NCBI GenBank assembly: GCA_009920815.1
Contig: RFZH01000086.1
Coordinates: 1-8,750, forward strand
Length of the DNA: 8,750 nt
Direction: 5' to 3'
From: Paracoccaceae bacterium
GTDB taxonomy: Bacteria; Pseudomonadota; Alphaproteobacteria; Rhodobacterales; Rhodobacteraceae
The translations under genes were made by a program, and so were the position numbers. The notes beneath the pieces were generated by a model. It did not search any database, was not told where the DNA came from, and worked only from the letters and a program-made list of their open reading frames with translations. Below, in pieces: positions 1-6,732 of this stretch (position 1 is its first letter; every line of letters begins with the position of its first letter).

Positions 1-57
1 ATAAGGGTGTTCCAACGGCAGATCGACCTGATAAACGGTAATGCGGGTAATTTTCAT
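1..57 (-). CDS. Enolase-superfamily (mandelate racemase/muconate lactonizing) enzyme, N-terminal fragment
   Basis: Only the first 19 codons are in the window; the gene continues past the left edge. They read MKITRITVYQVDLPLEHPY, which is the typical first beta strand of the MR/MLE N-terminal capping domain (M-K-I-T-x-I-x-V-Y-x-V-D-L-P-L). Known members starting this way include 4-hydroxyproline betaine 2-epimerase (HpbD), cis-3-hydroxyproline dehydratases and dipeptide epimerases, so the reaction cannot be fixed from the fragment. The family abstracts a proton next to a carboxylate in the cytoplasm, using Mg2+. The start ATG overlaps the TGA of the upstream dehydrogenase as ATGA, and GGTGAT lies a few bases upstream, so it is very probably translationally coupled and part of the leftward operon. 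Seen: the peptide and the overlap. Inferred: family and role. Confidence 0.6.
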   Translation of the reverse strand, partial: MKITRITVYQVDLPLEHPY

Positions 58-1136
58 GGGATCACCACAATATTGCCAGTATGTTGTTTTGCGATGAACA
101 TCGCTTGGGCGGCATGTAATTCCTCAAGGGGAAATGTAGCCGCCAAATTTGGACGCAAACCGCCCTCTTGTATATAAGAAACAAGTTTTTGCGTCACTGA
201 TGGCGGGATGACTGTGGACCCCAAAAATGTCAGATCACGCAGATAGAAAGTCCGCAGATCAAAGTTCACCAAAGGGCCCGCTATTGCCCCCGAACACACA
301 TAACGCCCACCCCGTTCAAGACAATCAATCAATGTGGGCCAAGTGGCCCCACCAACGATGTCAGCGACAACAGAGATCCGTTCATCCTCTAGTTGGGTGC
401 GCAAATCGTTGTTCGGGCGTGGTAAAACAATATCTGCCCCAAGCGCCGCGACATCAGCATGTTTTTCCAGTGACGCCAATGCAATAACGCGCGCGCCGCG
501 ACGTTTGGCCAATTGCACCAATGCCCCACCAACTCCGCCAGAGGCCCCTGGCACCAGTACCGTGTCGTCGGCTGTTACCGCTGCGCGGGTCAACATGCCT
601 TCGGCGGTTGAGTAGGAACACGAAAACGTCGCCAATTCCGCGTCACTTAAATCAGATTGAATTGCGATTGCGTTTTGCGCAGGAAGTGTTGTGTACTCTG
701 CGAAACCCCCGTCGCATTCTGACCCGAAATACCCCGTTTTGTCCATATTGGTGGGATCGGCTGGATCGCGCAGCCAATTGTCTGTGATCACACGCTCTCC
801 TATACGCGAACGGTCCACGTTTGCACCAACCGCTGCGACAACCCCGCAAACATCGGCCCCTTGGATTCTGGGAAAGGTTATTGGTGCGCCGCCCCATGTG
901 GGATCCTCGGCATGGACTTTGTCAAATGCCCTGCCAGTTGTGGCCTCGATAACGGCCTTAGAATACCAGCCCGAGCGGGTATTCACATCGGTATTGTTCA
1001 ATCCACAGGCCTTGACCCGGATCAGGACTTCGCCCTCTCTGGGATCAGGCCGCGGCCAATTCTGGTGAAATACCATTTGATCCAGGTCCCCGTGACCCAT
1101 TGTCACCATGGCGCGCATTGTTTTAGGCAAGTTCAT
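54..1136 (-). CDS. Zinc-independent MDR-family alcohol dehydrogenase / quinone-reductase-like oxidoreductase
   Basis: A 360-residue medium-chain dehydrogenase/reductase, probably NADPH-dependent and cytoplasmic. The N-terminal GroES-like domain (about residues 7-150) contains GEVLIRVKACGLNNTDVNTR at 35-54. Where zinc enzymes have CGxCGTD, this one has CGLNNTD, so the catalytic zinc site appears to be absent, as in quinone reductase or crotonyl reductase-like members. The Rossmann domain starts near residue 190, with the nucleotide motif GASGGVGGALVQLAKRRGA from 197. I chose the ATG at 1136: it has GGGG about nine bases upstream, while the in-frame ATG at 1148 has no ribosome-binding site and adds only four residues. 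The gene begins 22 bp after the FAD/GcvT gene and its stop overlaps the start of the enolase-family gene, so it is the middle gene of the leftward operon. The substrate is unknown; a carbonyl or enoyl intermediate of the pathway is a guess. Confidence 0.85.
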   Translation of the reverse strand: MNLPKTMRAMVTMGHGDLDQMVFHQNWPRPDPREGEVLIRVKACGLNNTDVNTRSGWYSKAVIEATTGRAFDKVHAEDPTWGGAPITFPRIQGADVCGVVAAVGANVDRSRIGERVITDNWLRDPADPTNMDKTGYFGSECDGGFAEYTTLPAQNAIAIQSDLSDAELATFSCSYSTAEGMLTRAAVTADDTVLVPGASGGVGGALVQLAKRRGARVIALASLEKHADVAALGADIVLPRPNNDLRTQLEDERISVVADIVGGATWPTLIDCLERGGRYVCSGAIAGPLVNFDLRTFYLRDLTFLGSTVIPPSVTQKLVSYIQEGGLRPNLAATFPLEELHAAQAMFIAKQHTGNIVVIP

Positions 1137-1158
1137 TGTATACCCCATCTGTCATATG

Positions 1159-3597
1159 TCACGCGTCCATGCGCGGCAAATGCCCATCAGGATCATAGGC
1201 CGGGGCACCCAAAATGCGGCCACGTCGCGACTTGCCGGCAATTATCAATTCGACCTCTTGGCCCGCGACATTGGCAAAAGGTTTGACATAGGCAAACGCG
1301 AGAATTTTTCCGACCGCGTGACCAAAGGCGACTGATGCGGTTGATCCAACGACTGTTCCGTTAATCATTACAGGTTCTCCCCCATTTCCATCCTCCAAAC
1401 CATTTGGCTCAATTTCGAGATAGGCACAAACCCACCGCAATGATGGATTTAGGGTTTTGTCTTTTCCCAAATACTCTTTGTCGGTACGCGCAAAACGTAA
1501 TACGTCCGCTTCGGCCAATGTAACTTCATTGGTGAGTTCGCTTGCCCCTTTGAATGCTTTTTCCATGCGCAAGCTGTTCATCGCAAAGCTGCCATAGTCA
1601 GAAATGCCATGTGCCAGACCTGCCTGCCAAAGAGCGTCATATACCGCCAAGGCGCCGTCTTTTGGGATGTGTAATTCCCATCCCAATTCGCCAGCATATG
1701 ACATCCGCATCGCCCAAAGGGTCACACCGGCAACGGTAATCTGTTGCGCCGATAACCAGCGAAACGCCGCGTTGGACAAATTTGCCTCCGTACATGCGCC
1801 CAGCACAACGCGCGCCTTTGGTCCATTAATCGCAAGCGCGGCCCAGTCAGTGGACAAACACGTCATCTCGATATCCAGATCTGCGCTGTGTTGTTGCAAG
1901 TGATCCAACAAACGCTGTTCAAAAAACGCAGCGCAAACAAGGTAATAGCAATCATCGCTCAACTTGACGATCGTTGTTTCCAATTCTATGCGCCCCGCCT
2001 GGTTCAACATATGCGTTAACACGATGCCGCCGGTTTTCTGTGGCAACCGATTTGCAACCAACCGATCCAACATGGTGGCGGCGTCTGGCCCAGACACTTG
2101 GACTTTGGCAAACGCGGAAATATCCATGATGCCCACAGAGGTCCGCACAGCCTTGCATTCTGCGCCGACCACATCATGCATAGCGGTCCGACCAAAGCCA
2201 TAGTGATCGCGTTGCTCGATTCCATTTTTGGCAAACCAGCGCGGGCGTTCGTGACCATAAACCTCTTCGAATACCGCGCCCTTTGCCTTTAGCCGATCAT
2301 AAAACGGCGACGGTTTGACAGGACGACCGGCCAAGCGGTTGAAATGTGGAAACGGAATTTCGTGGCGCAGTTTGTAATCTTCATGGGCTTTGATGATCTG
2401 CCAGTCTTTGGTGGCATAGCTGCCAAACCGACGTGGATCATAATCACGCATCGAAATGTCGGCGGCCCCATGAACCATCCAACGGGCCAATTCGCGTGTC
2501 AATCCTGGACCCCAACCAATGCCAATCTGTGTGCCGCAACAACACCAATAGTTTTTAACACCTGGTGCTGGGCCGATCAGCGGGTTCCCATCGGGCGGAT
2601 GGCTAATGGCACCATGCACTTCGCGTTGTATCCCTAGATTGGCAAAGATAGGCATGCGGTTTAGGCTTTCCTCCAGCCAAGGCATCACGCGATCATAATC
2701 CGCATCAAACAACCAGTTTTCATAATCCCAAGGGCATTCGTCATGCCAGACCGAATTTGAATTTTCCTTTTCGTAAATCCCAATCAGGCCGCGTTTTTGT
2801 TCCATCCTGATATAACCGGATACTTTGCGATCGTCACGGATTACGGGCAGTTCGCGATCAAGGTTTTCGAATTCTGGAACCGGTTCGGTCACAAAATAAT
2901 GATGCGTCATCGAGGTCATCGGCAATTGCAATCCCGACCATTCGCCCATTTGGCGCGCATAGGTTCCACCCGCATTGACCACATGCTCGCAGATAATCGT
3001 ACCCTGTTCGGTTTCCACGATCCATTCACCGTTCGCCGCTTGGGTAATGTTTGTTGCGCGACATTGCCGAACGATACGCACACCCTTTTGACGTGCCCCC
3101 GCCGCCAAAGCCATGGTAACATTGGTCGGATCCACATGCCCGTCATCGGGTGTATGCAACGCGCCCAAAACACCCTCTAGATTGTAAAACGGATGCAGCT
3201 CGGCCACGCGTTCGGGTCCAACCAATTCAATATTGAACCCCAAACTGCGTCCCACTGATAGCGTGTGGCGCAACCAATCCATTTCATCATCAGTATATGC
3301 CAATCGAAACGACCCGCACCCGTGCCACGTCACGGATTGGCCTGTTTCTTTCGCCAAACCACCTGAATATAAACCGATATTATAATCAACACATTTGCCC
3401 AAACTGTAGGAACTGGTTGAATGCGTGATTTGCCCTGCCGCATGCCATGTTGACCCGCTGGTTAACTCGGCTTTTTCCAAAAGAACGGTATCAGCACCCC
3501 AGCCTTCATGTCCAAGATGATAGGCAAGGCCAACGCCCATGACCCCCCCTCCGACAATTACGACACGGGCATATGATGGCAAAGACGAAGACGACAT
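1159..3597 (-). CDS. FAD-dependent oxidoreductase fused to GcvT-like domain (dimethylglycine/sarcosine dehydrogenase family)
   Basis: An 812-residue cytoplasmic enzyme with the usual length and domain order of dimethylglycine/sarcosine dehydrogenases: an FAD-binding DAO domain (about 11-370), a short linker domain, a GcvT folate-binding domain (about 440-690) and a GcvT C-terminal barrel (about 710-800). The dinucleotide motif is VGGGVMG (15-21). The motif TSGSTWHAAG carries His52, which aligns with the histidine that holds FAD covalently in mammalian dimethylglycine dehydrogenase. MSYAGELGWELHIP (from about 632) and SLRMEKAF (from about 675) are GcvT-family signatures. Expected reaction: oxidative N-demethylation of a methylated amine, with the methyl passed to tetrahydrofolate. 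An ATG start at 3597 gives MSSSSLPSYARVVIVGGG; a GTG at 3606 with AGGA upstream is a real alternative and adds three residues. It is the first gene of the leftward operon and divergent from the RpiR gene. The substrate (dimethylglycine, sarcosine or another N-methyl amino acid) is not resolved. Confidence 0.9.
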   Translation of the reverse strand: MSSSSLPSYARVVIVGGGVMGVGLAYHLGHEGWGADTVLLEKAELTSGSTWHAAGQITHSTSSYSLGKCVDYNIGLYSGGLAKETGQSVTWHGCGSFRLAYTDDEMDWLRHTLSVGRSLGFNIELVGPERVAELHPFYNLEGVLGALHTPDDGHVDPTNVTMALAAGARQKGVRIVRQCRATNITQAANGEWIVETEQGTIICEHVVNAGGTYARQMGEWSGLQLPMTSMTHHYFVTEPVPEFENLDRELPVIRDDRKVSGYIRMEQKRGLIGIYEKENSNSVWHDECPWDYENWLFDADYDRVMPWLEESLNRMPIFANLGIQREVHGAISHPPDGNPLIGPAPGVKNYWCCCGTQIGIGWGPGLTRELARWMVHGAADISMRDYDPRRFGSYATKDWQIIKAHEDYKLRHEIPFPHFNRLAGRPVKPSPFYDRLKAKGAVFEEVYGHERPRWFAKNGIEQRDHYGFGRTAMHDVVGAECKAVRTSVGIMDISAFAKVQVSGPDAATMLDRLVANRLPQKTGGIVLTHMLNQAGRIELETTIVKLSDDCYYLVCAAFFEQRLLDHLQQHSADLDIEMTCLSTDWAALAINGPKARVVLGACTEANLSNAAFRWLSAQQITVAGVTLWAMRMSYAGELGWELHIPKDGALAVYDALWQAGLAHGISDYGSFAMNSLRMEKAFKGASELTNEVTLAEADVLRFARTDKEYLGKDKTLNPSLRWVCAYLEIEPNGLEDGNGGEPVMINGTVVGSTASVAFGHAVGKILAFAYVKPFANVAGQEVELIIAGKSRRGRILGAPAYDPDGHLPRMDA

Positions 3598-3633
3598 TTG
3601 ATCCACTTTCCATTCCTAGGGACACTTTTCTTC

Positions 3634-3662
3634 TCGACACGGTAATCGCACATCTGTACACT
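3634..3662 (+). promoter_or_regulatory. Candidate sigma-70 promoter for the RpiR-regulator operon
   Basis: TCGACA (3634-3639, five of six) and TACACT (3657-3662, four of six) are separated by exactly 17 bases. The expected start of transcription is about 3669, only about two bases before the ATG at 3671. This fits the lack of a ribosome-binding site and suggests a leaderless or nearly leaderless message. The element overlaps the opposing leftward promoter. Confidence 0.4.
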
Positions 3663-3668
3663 AGTCAA
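3639..3668 (-). promoter_or_regulatory. Candidate sigma-70 promoter for the leftward FAD/GcvT operon
   Basis: Read on the minus strand, TTGACT (3668-3663, five of six to the -35 consensus) is followed after 18 bases by TACCGT (3644-3639), which keeps only the T, A and final T of the -10 consensus. Transcription would begin near 3632, leaving a leader of about 35 bases before the ATG at 3597. The position is right, but the -10 match is weak. Confidence 0.35.
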
Positions 3669-3669
3669 C
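3656..3669. promoter_or_regulatory. Imperfect palindrome, possible operator between divergent genes
   Basis: GTACACTAGTCAAC pairs with its own complement at 10 of 14 positions (pattern GTxxACTAGTxxAC). It covers the -10 of the rightward promoter candidate and the -35 of the leftward one, so a dimer bound here could control both. A TGTAC at 3655-3659 recurs at 3685-3689, 30 bp away, inside a TACA-AA-TGTA inverted repeat in the first codons of the regulator gene. An RpiR-family autoregulatory site is the obvious reading, but this is inference from position; short palindromes also occur by chance. Confidence 0.3.
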
Positions 3670-3670
3670 T

Positions 3671-4561
3671 ATGAATGATACAAATGTACCAAACGCACCC
3701 GAAACCGTTTTAGATCGCCTGACCGAAGAATGGGACGCCTTGACGCCCGAAGCGCAAAAGGCAGCTCGCTATGTTTTGGAAAACCCCCAAGACGTGGGCG
3801 TTTCGACCGTGCGCGAGATTGCTGAGGCAGCAAATGTCAAACCAAACACGGTCGTGCGGATGGCACGCCAAGTTGGGTTTGACGGATATGAAGATTTTCG
3901 CACCCCTTTCCGAGACGCCATTCGACGGGGATCAATCAGCTTTGAAGATCGCGCGCGCTGGTTACAGTCGATCGCCAAACAAGGCGAACTGGGCGGTCTT
4001 TTCGCGGATATGGTGGGGGGCGCAATCCGCAATATCGAAGAGACATTTTCAACCATCTCTGCCGACAGCTTGCACGCAGCAGCAAAAGCCATTTGGGCCA
4101 GCGAGAATACATATACATTGGGTGTCGGCGTAAACAACGCGAACGCCAGAAATTTCACGTATCTTGCATCAACGGGGATGGTTCGATTTCATGCAATTCC
4201 CCGTCAGGGCAATTCTGCAATAGATGATTTGGCATTCGCAGGACCAAAAGACGTCTTAATTGCAATCACATCAAAACCCTACCGCAGCGAAGTTGTCGCA
4301 GCAGTCGCAGTTGCGCGAGAACAAGGCATGACCATCATTGGTATTTCTGATAGCCCTGCATCGCCGATTATCCGAAATGCGGATCATGGGTTTGTTGTGC
4401 GCATCGACACCCCCCAGTTTTTTCCATCATCCGTGTCAACCCTCGCGCTTTTGGAAACACTGCTTTCATTTGTGATCGCTAGCGCATCAGATGAAATAGT
4501 TGACCGCGTTGAACGCTTTCACGCCCGCCGTCACCGATTAGGCATTTATCACGAGGACTAA
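3671..4561 (+). CDS. MurR/RpiR-family transcriptional regulator (HTH plus SIS domain)
   Basis: A 296-residue regulator of normal family length. The N-terminal RpiR helix-turn-helix covers about residues 10-85: the recognition region VREIAEAANVKPNTVVRMAR (47-66) is followed by GFDGYEDFR, typical of the family. The SIS domain (about 120-260) contains YTLGVGVNNANARNF and DVLIAITSKPYRSEVV. SIS domains usually bind phosphosugars through G-x-G-x-S; here the serine position is taken by asparagine, so the ligand may not be a sugar phosphate. There is no convincing ribosome-binding site before the ATG; a promoter candidate ending at 3662 would give a leaderless message. It heads the rightward operon, with the Rieske gene one base behind, and faces the FAD/GcvT gene. 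It probably controls both units in response to a pathway metabolite (inference). Confidence 0.9.
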   Translation: MNDTNVPNAPETVLDRLTEEWDALTPEAQKAARYVLENPQDVGVSTVREIAEAANVKPNTVVRMARQVGFDGYEDFRTPFRDAIRRGSISFEDRARWLQSIAKQGELGGLFADMVGGAIRNIEETFSTISADSLHAAAKAIWASENTYTLGVGVNNANARNFTYLASTGMVRFHAIPRQGNSAIDDLAFAGPKDVLIAITSKPYRSEVVAAVAVAREQGMTIIGISDSPASPIIRNADHGFVVRIDTPQFFPSSVSTLALLETLLSFVIASASDEIVDRVERFHARRHRLGIYHED

Positions 4562-4562
4562 A

Positions 4563-5660
4563 ATGACACAGGCTTTGATCCATTCCCTTGAGGCGCGTTA
4601 TTATACCGACCCCAAAATATATGAATTGGAAAAAACAGGGCTTTTGGCAAAGACATGGCAATTTGCAGGGCATGCCAGCCAACTGGAAAAATCAGGGGAT
4701 TATTTCACGTTTGATTTAGCTGGTGAAAGCCTGTTTTGTATCAAAGGTCATGATGACGAAGTTCGCACCTTTTACAACGTTTGCCAACATCGTGCACATC
4801 AATTGGTCCAAGGCCAAGGCAGCACACGTTTGGTGGTTTGTCCCTATCATGCATGGACCTATGAATTGACAGGCAATTTGCGATCGGGGCCAAATGTAAC
4901 TTCTGTTGATGGTTTTGACCGATCAAAAATTTGTTTATCCAGCGTCAGAACCGAAGTCTTTCTGGGCTTTATCTTTGTCAATTTAGATCCAGATGCCGCC
5001 CCGATGGACCAGTGGTTCCCAAATGTGCGCGCAGAATTGGAAAGCTTTGTGCCAAATTGGAACGTGCTTAAACCGCTTGAATGGGTGGAAATTCCAGAAA
5101 ATTGCAATTGGAAAGTGTCAGTGGAAAACTATTCCGAATGCTACCACTGCAGCCTAAACCACCCGACATTTTCAACCGGAGTGATCAAGCCTGAAACCTA
5201 TGACATTCAACCGCAAGGCTATTGTTTGCGCCACACGACCGAATGCAATTCGCTCGACAAAATGACCTATGACATCGCGTCTGGCTTTGAAAACAATAAA
5301 AAATATTCTTCGTGGTTTTTATGGCCGATGTTTAGCTTTCAGGTTTATCCGGGCAACCTGTTGAACACATATCACTGGCGCGCCGTTGACGCAAACCATG
5401 TCGTTGTTTGGCGCGGATGGTATTCAATAGACGGGACAGAAAACGAAACAGTGCGTCACATGGCGGCCCAAGACCGCGCCACCACAGTAGAGGAAGATAT
5501 TAAATTGGTTGAATCCGTCCAACGCGGATTGAAATCGCGCGGTTACGTTCCTGGCCCATTGGTGCTTGATCCCAATTGTGGGGTCAATTCAGAACATTCA
5601 ATAATGCACCTTCAACGTTGGATGCGCGAGGCCGTTGATGGACACTTCGATGTCGCATAA
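4563..5660 (+). CDS. Rieske [2Fe-2S] non-heme iron oxygenase, alpha subunit (quaternary-ammonium type)
   Basis: A 365-residue oxygenase component, close in length to carnitine oxygenase CntA. The Rieske cluster ligands are visible as C74-x-H76 and C93-P-Y-H96. The catalytic domain has ENYSECYHCSLNHP (188-201), giving mononuclear iron ligands H195 and H200, with D312 in VEEDIKLVESVQRGL as the likely third. E192 sits where most ring-hydroxylating oxygenases have the aspartate that bridges the two metal sites; glutamate there is characteristic of the CntA/glycine-betaine/stachydrine group. Expected reaction: O2-dependent attack on an N-methyl or adjacent carbon of a quaternary ammonium compound, in the cytoplasm. 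The start is clear: GAGGA at 4553-4557 lies five bases before the ATG, inside the end of the RpiR gene, so the two are translationally coupled. No ferredoxin-reductase partner gene is in the window. The exact substrate is not known. Confidence 0.9.
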   Translation: MTQALIHSLEARYYTDPKIYELEKTGLLAKTWQFAGHASQLEKSGDYFTFDLAGESLFCIKGHDDEVRTFYNVCQHRAHQLVQGQGSTRLVVCPYHAWTYELTGNLRSGPNVTSVDGFDRSKICLSSVRTEVFLGFIFVNLDPDAAPMDQWFPNVRAELESFVPNWNVLKPLEWVEIPENCNWKVSVENYSECYHCSLNHPTFSTGVIKPETYDIQPQGYCLRHTTECNSLDKMTYDIASGFENNKKYSSWFLWPMFSFQVYPGNLLNTYHWRAVDANHVVVWRGWYSIDGTENETVRHMAAQDRATTVEEDIKLVESVQRGLKSRGYVPGPLVLDPNCGVNSEHSIMHLQRWMREAVDGHFDVA

Positions 5661-5731
5661 TCACATGAAACCAAGAGACTGTGCATCAATACTTGAACTT
5701 GAGTTTAGGAAAACATAGGCGCGAGGGCATC

Positions 5732-6559
5732 ATGACAGGGCTTACAGAAGAGCAAGTATCGTTTTACAACAAAAACGGCTATGTCGCACCAATAGATATT
5801 TTCACGCCAGAACAAGCCGCTGAATTGCGGGCCGAATTAGAATCTTTGGAAGCCTCTCACCCCGATGCCGTCGTCGGCCGCAATCGCAATAATGTGCACT
5901 ATGTGACACCCTTGTTCGATCGTATCGCCCATAATTCCAAAATACTTGATGCAGTTCAAAGCTTGATTGGCCCAAACATCCTTGTTGGCGGATCGACGCT
6001 TTTTATTAAAGAACCAGAACAAAAAGGTTTTATCAGCTGGCACCAAGACGCCCGTTATGTTGGCCTTGAGCCCTATAATTGGGTTACAGCATGGCTGGCT
6101 TTATCCAATGTCACAACGCAAAACGGGTGCATGTATATGTGGCCAGGCAGCCAACATGACGGACCGCGCGAACATGTGGATACATACGGAAAAGATAATC
6201 TTTTAACGCGCGGCCAAACAATCATGGACGTGCCGGAAGACATCACAGTACCAATTGAATTAAAGCCGGGGCAATTATCTATACATCACCCGTGGGTCGT
6301 ACATGGATCAGGGCATAATCTTTCCAAAGAACGGCGCATCGGATTTGCGATCCAATCCTATATTGGCGCAGACGTAGATTCCGTTCTTGGTAAGATATAT
6401 GTTCAACAAGCGCGCGGCGTTGATACACATGGGTATCACGAACATACACCGCGACTGACAGGTTTGATGCAAGACCATGACGTTCGTTTCCGCGACCAAG
6501 CCAACGACGCCCTTAAGGATATTTTTTACAAAGGCGCGAAAAAGATCGGCAAATATTAA
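5732..6559 (+). CDS. PhyH-family Fe(II)/2-oxoglutarate-dependent dioxygenase (PhnY-like subgroup)
   Basis: A 275-residue double-stranded beta-helix dioxygenase. The iron triad is readable: SWHQDARYVGL gives H104 and D106, and HPWVVHGSGHNLS gives H191; R201/R202 in KERRIGF would hold 2-oxoglutarate. Asp106 is present, so hydroxylation rather than halogenation is expected. NGCMYMWPGSQHD (131-143) and DNLLTRGQ (155-162), with the HHPWVVHGSG segment, recall the 2-aminoethylphosphonate hydroxylase PhnY subgroup more than phytanoyl-CoA hydroxylases; this is from memory. I chose the ATG at 5732 (MTGLTEEQ) because GAGG lies five bases upstream; a GTG at 5681 would add 17 residues not typical of the family. 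It follows the Rieske gene by 71 bp with no terminator seen, so it is likely in the same operon. It probably hydroxylates a zwitterionic or amine substrate, but which is unknown. Confidence 0.85.
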   Translation: MTGLTEEQVSFYNKNGYVAPIDIFTPEQAAELRAELESLEASHPDAVVGRNRNNVHYVTPLFDRIAHNSKILDAVQSLIGPNILVGGSTLFIKEPEQKGFISWHQDARYVGLEPYNWVTAWLALSNVTTQNGCMYMWPGSQHDGPREHVDTYGKDNLLTRGQTIMDVPEDITVPIELKPGQLSIHHPWVVHGSGHNLSKERRIGFAIQSYIGADVDSVLGKIYVQQARGVDTHGYHEHTPRLTGLMQDHDVRFRDQANDALKDIFYKGAKKIGKY

Positions 6560-6566
6560 TGTGGCG

Positions 6567-6590
6567 CTGGGCGTTTTTTGTACGCCTCAG
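6567..6590. repeat. Hairpin-forming inverted repeat just after the PhyH gene
   Basis: CTG-GGCGT and ACGCC-T-CAG pair into an eight-base-pair stem with one bulged T around a seven-base loop (TTTTTGT). It begins eight bases after the PhyH stop. There is no T-tract after the stem on either strand, so it does not look like a standard intrinsic terminator; it may protect the 3' end of the upstream message or reduce read-through. Confidence 0.4.
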
Positions 6591-6597
6591 AAATCCA

Positions 6598-6641
6598 CCC
6601 ACTGCGTCCTTGCTAATCTGCCGATATCGGTCAACAGTGGG
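6598..6641. repeat. Nested inverted repeats in the gap before the FAD monooxygenase
   Basis: Perfect seven-base arms CCCACTG (6598-6604) and CAGTGGG (6635-6641) enclose a perfect ten-base palindrome, CCGATATCGG (6621-6630). The gap around it (6560-6732, 173 bp) holds no complete gene. The structure could be a regulatory site, a small structured leader, or debris of a rearrangement; nothing in the sequence decides this. Confidence 0.4.
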
Positions 6642-6732
6642 ATCACGCTCTAACGCGATGGGTCATAGCACGCTTTAAGTGGTGCGATGACTTTATGACA
6701 GTCGCAACGCAAAATTGGGAAAGGTTCGGCAA
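6617..6732 (+). pseudogene. Possible decayed N-terminal remnant of the FAD monooxygenase
   Basis: Class A flavin monooxygenases of this type need about 70-100 more residues at the N-terminus, including GxGxxG. None is readable here in any forward frame. Two short pieces do look related. In one frame, around 6634-6675, STVGSRSNAMGHSTL resembles the R-x-N/A...R-T-L-E segment. In another, around 6710-6754, NWERFGKCDHMAEM resembles the following E-x-x-x-R-x-G...M segment. Both are out of frame with the long downstream reading frame. The reading is a gene damaged by deletion and frameshift, but similarity this short can be chance. Confidence 0.3.

Noticed and set aside
2344..3180. Open frames of about 100-130 codons on the plus strand opposite the FAD/GcvT gene.
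   Set aside because: They are antisense shadows of a clearly conserved gene, with no recognisable domains or ribosome-binding sites.
3769..4158. A 129-codon antisense frame inside the RpiR gene.
   Set aside because: The plus-strand frame carries clear HTH and SIS motifs; the antisense frame shows nothing recognisable.
5661..5731. TTGAAC and TTGAGT in the gap before the PhyH gene as possible -35 elements of an internal promoter.
   Set aside because: No acceptable -10 at 16-18 bases; the gap is short and read-through from the Rieske gene is simpler.
5681..5731. GTG-initiated 17-residue extension of the PhyH protein.
   Set aside because: The ATG at 5732 has a good ribosome-binding site and the family's usual N-terminus; the extension looks non-coding.
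6556..6660. Minus-strand frames reading LERDPTVDRYRQISKDAV and GRSGWISEAYKKRPAPH that look protein-like and end on the PhyH stop.
   Set aside because: They lie in two different frames, are very short, have no start with a ribosome-binding site, and match no family I can name.
6617..6700. Minus-strand reading with HKVIAPLKACYDPSR, similar in flavour to the C-terminal end of glycolate-oxidase-type FAD enzymes (...DPxxxxNPG).
   Set aside because: The frame stops at once after the match, there is no NPG, and its upstream continuation lies opposite the well-supported FAD monooxygenase. Too short to call a gene remnant.
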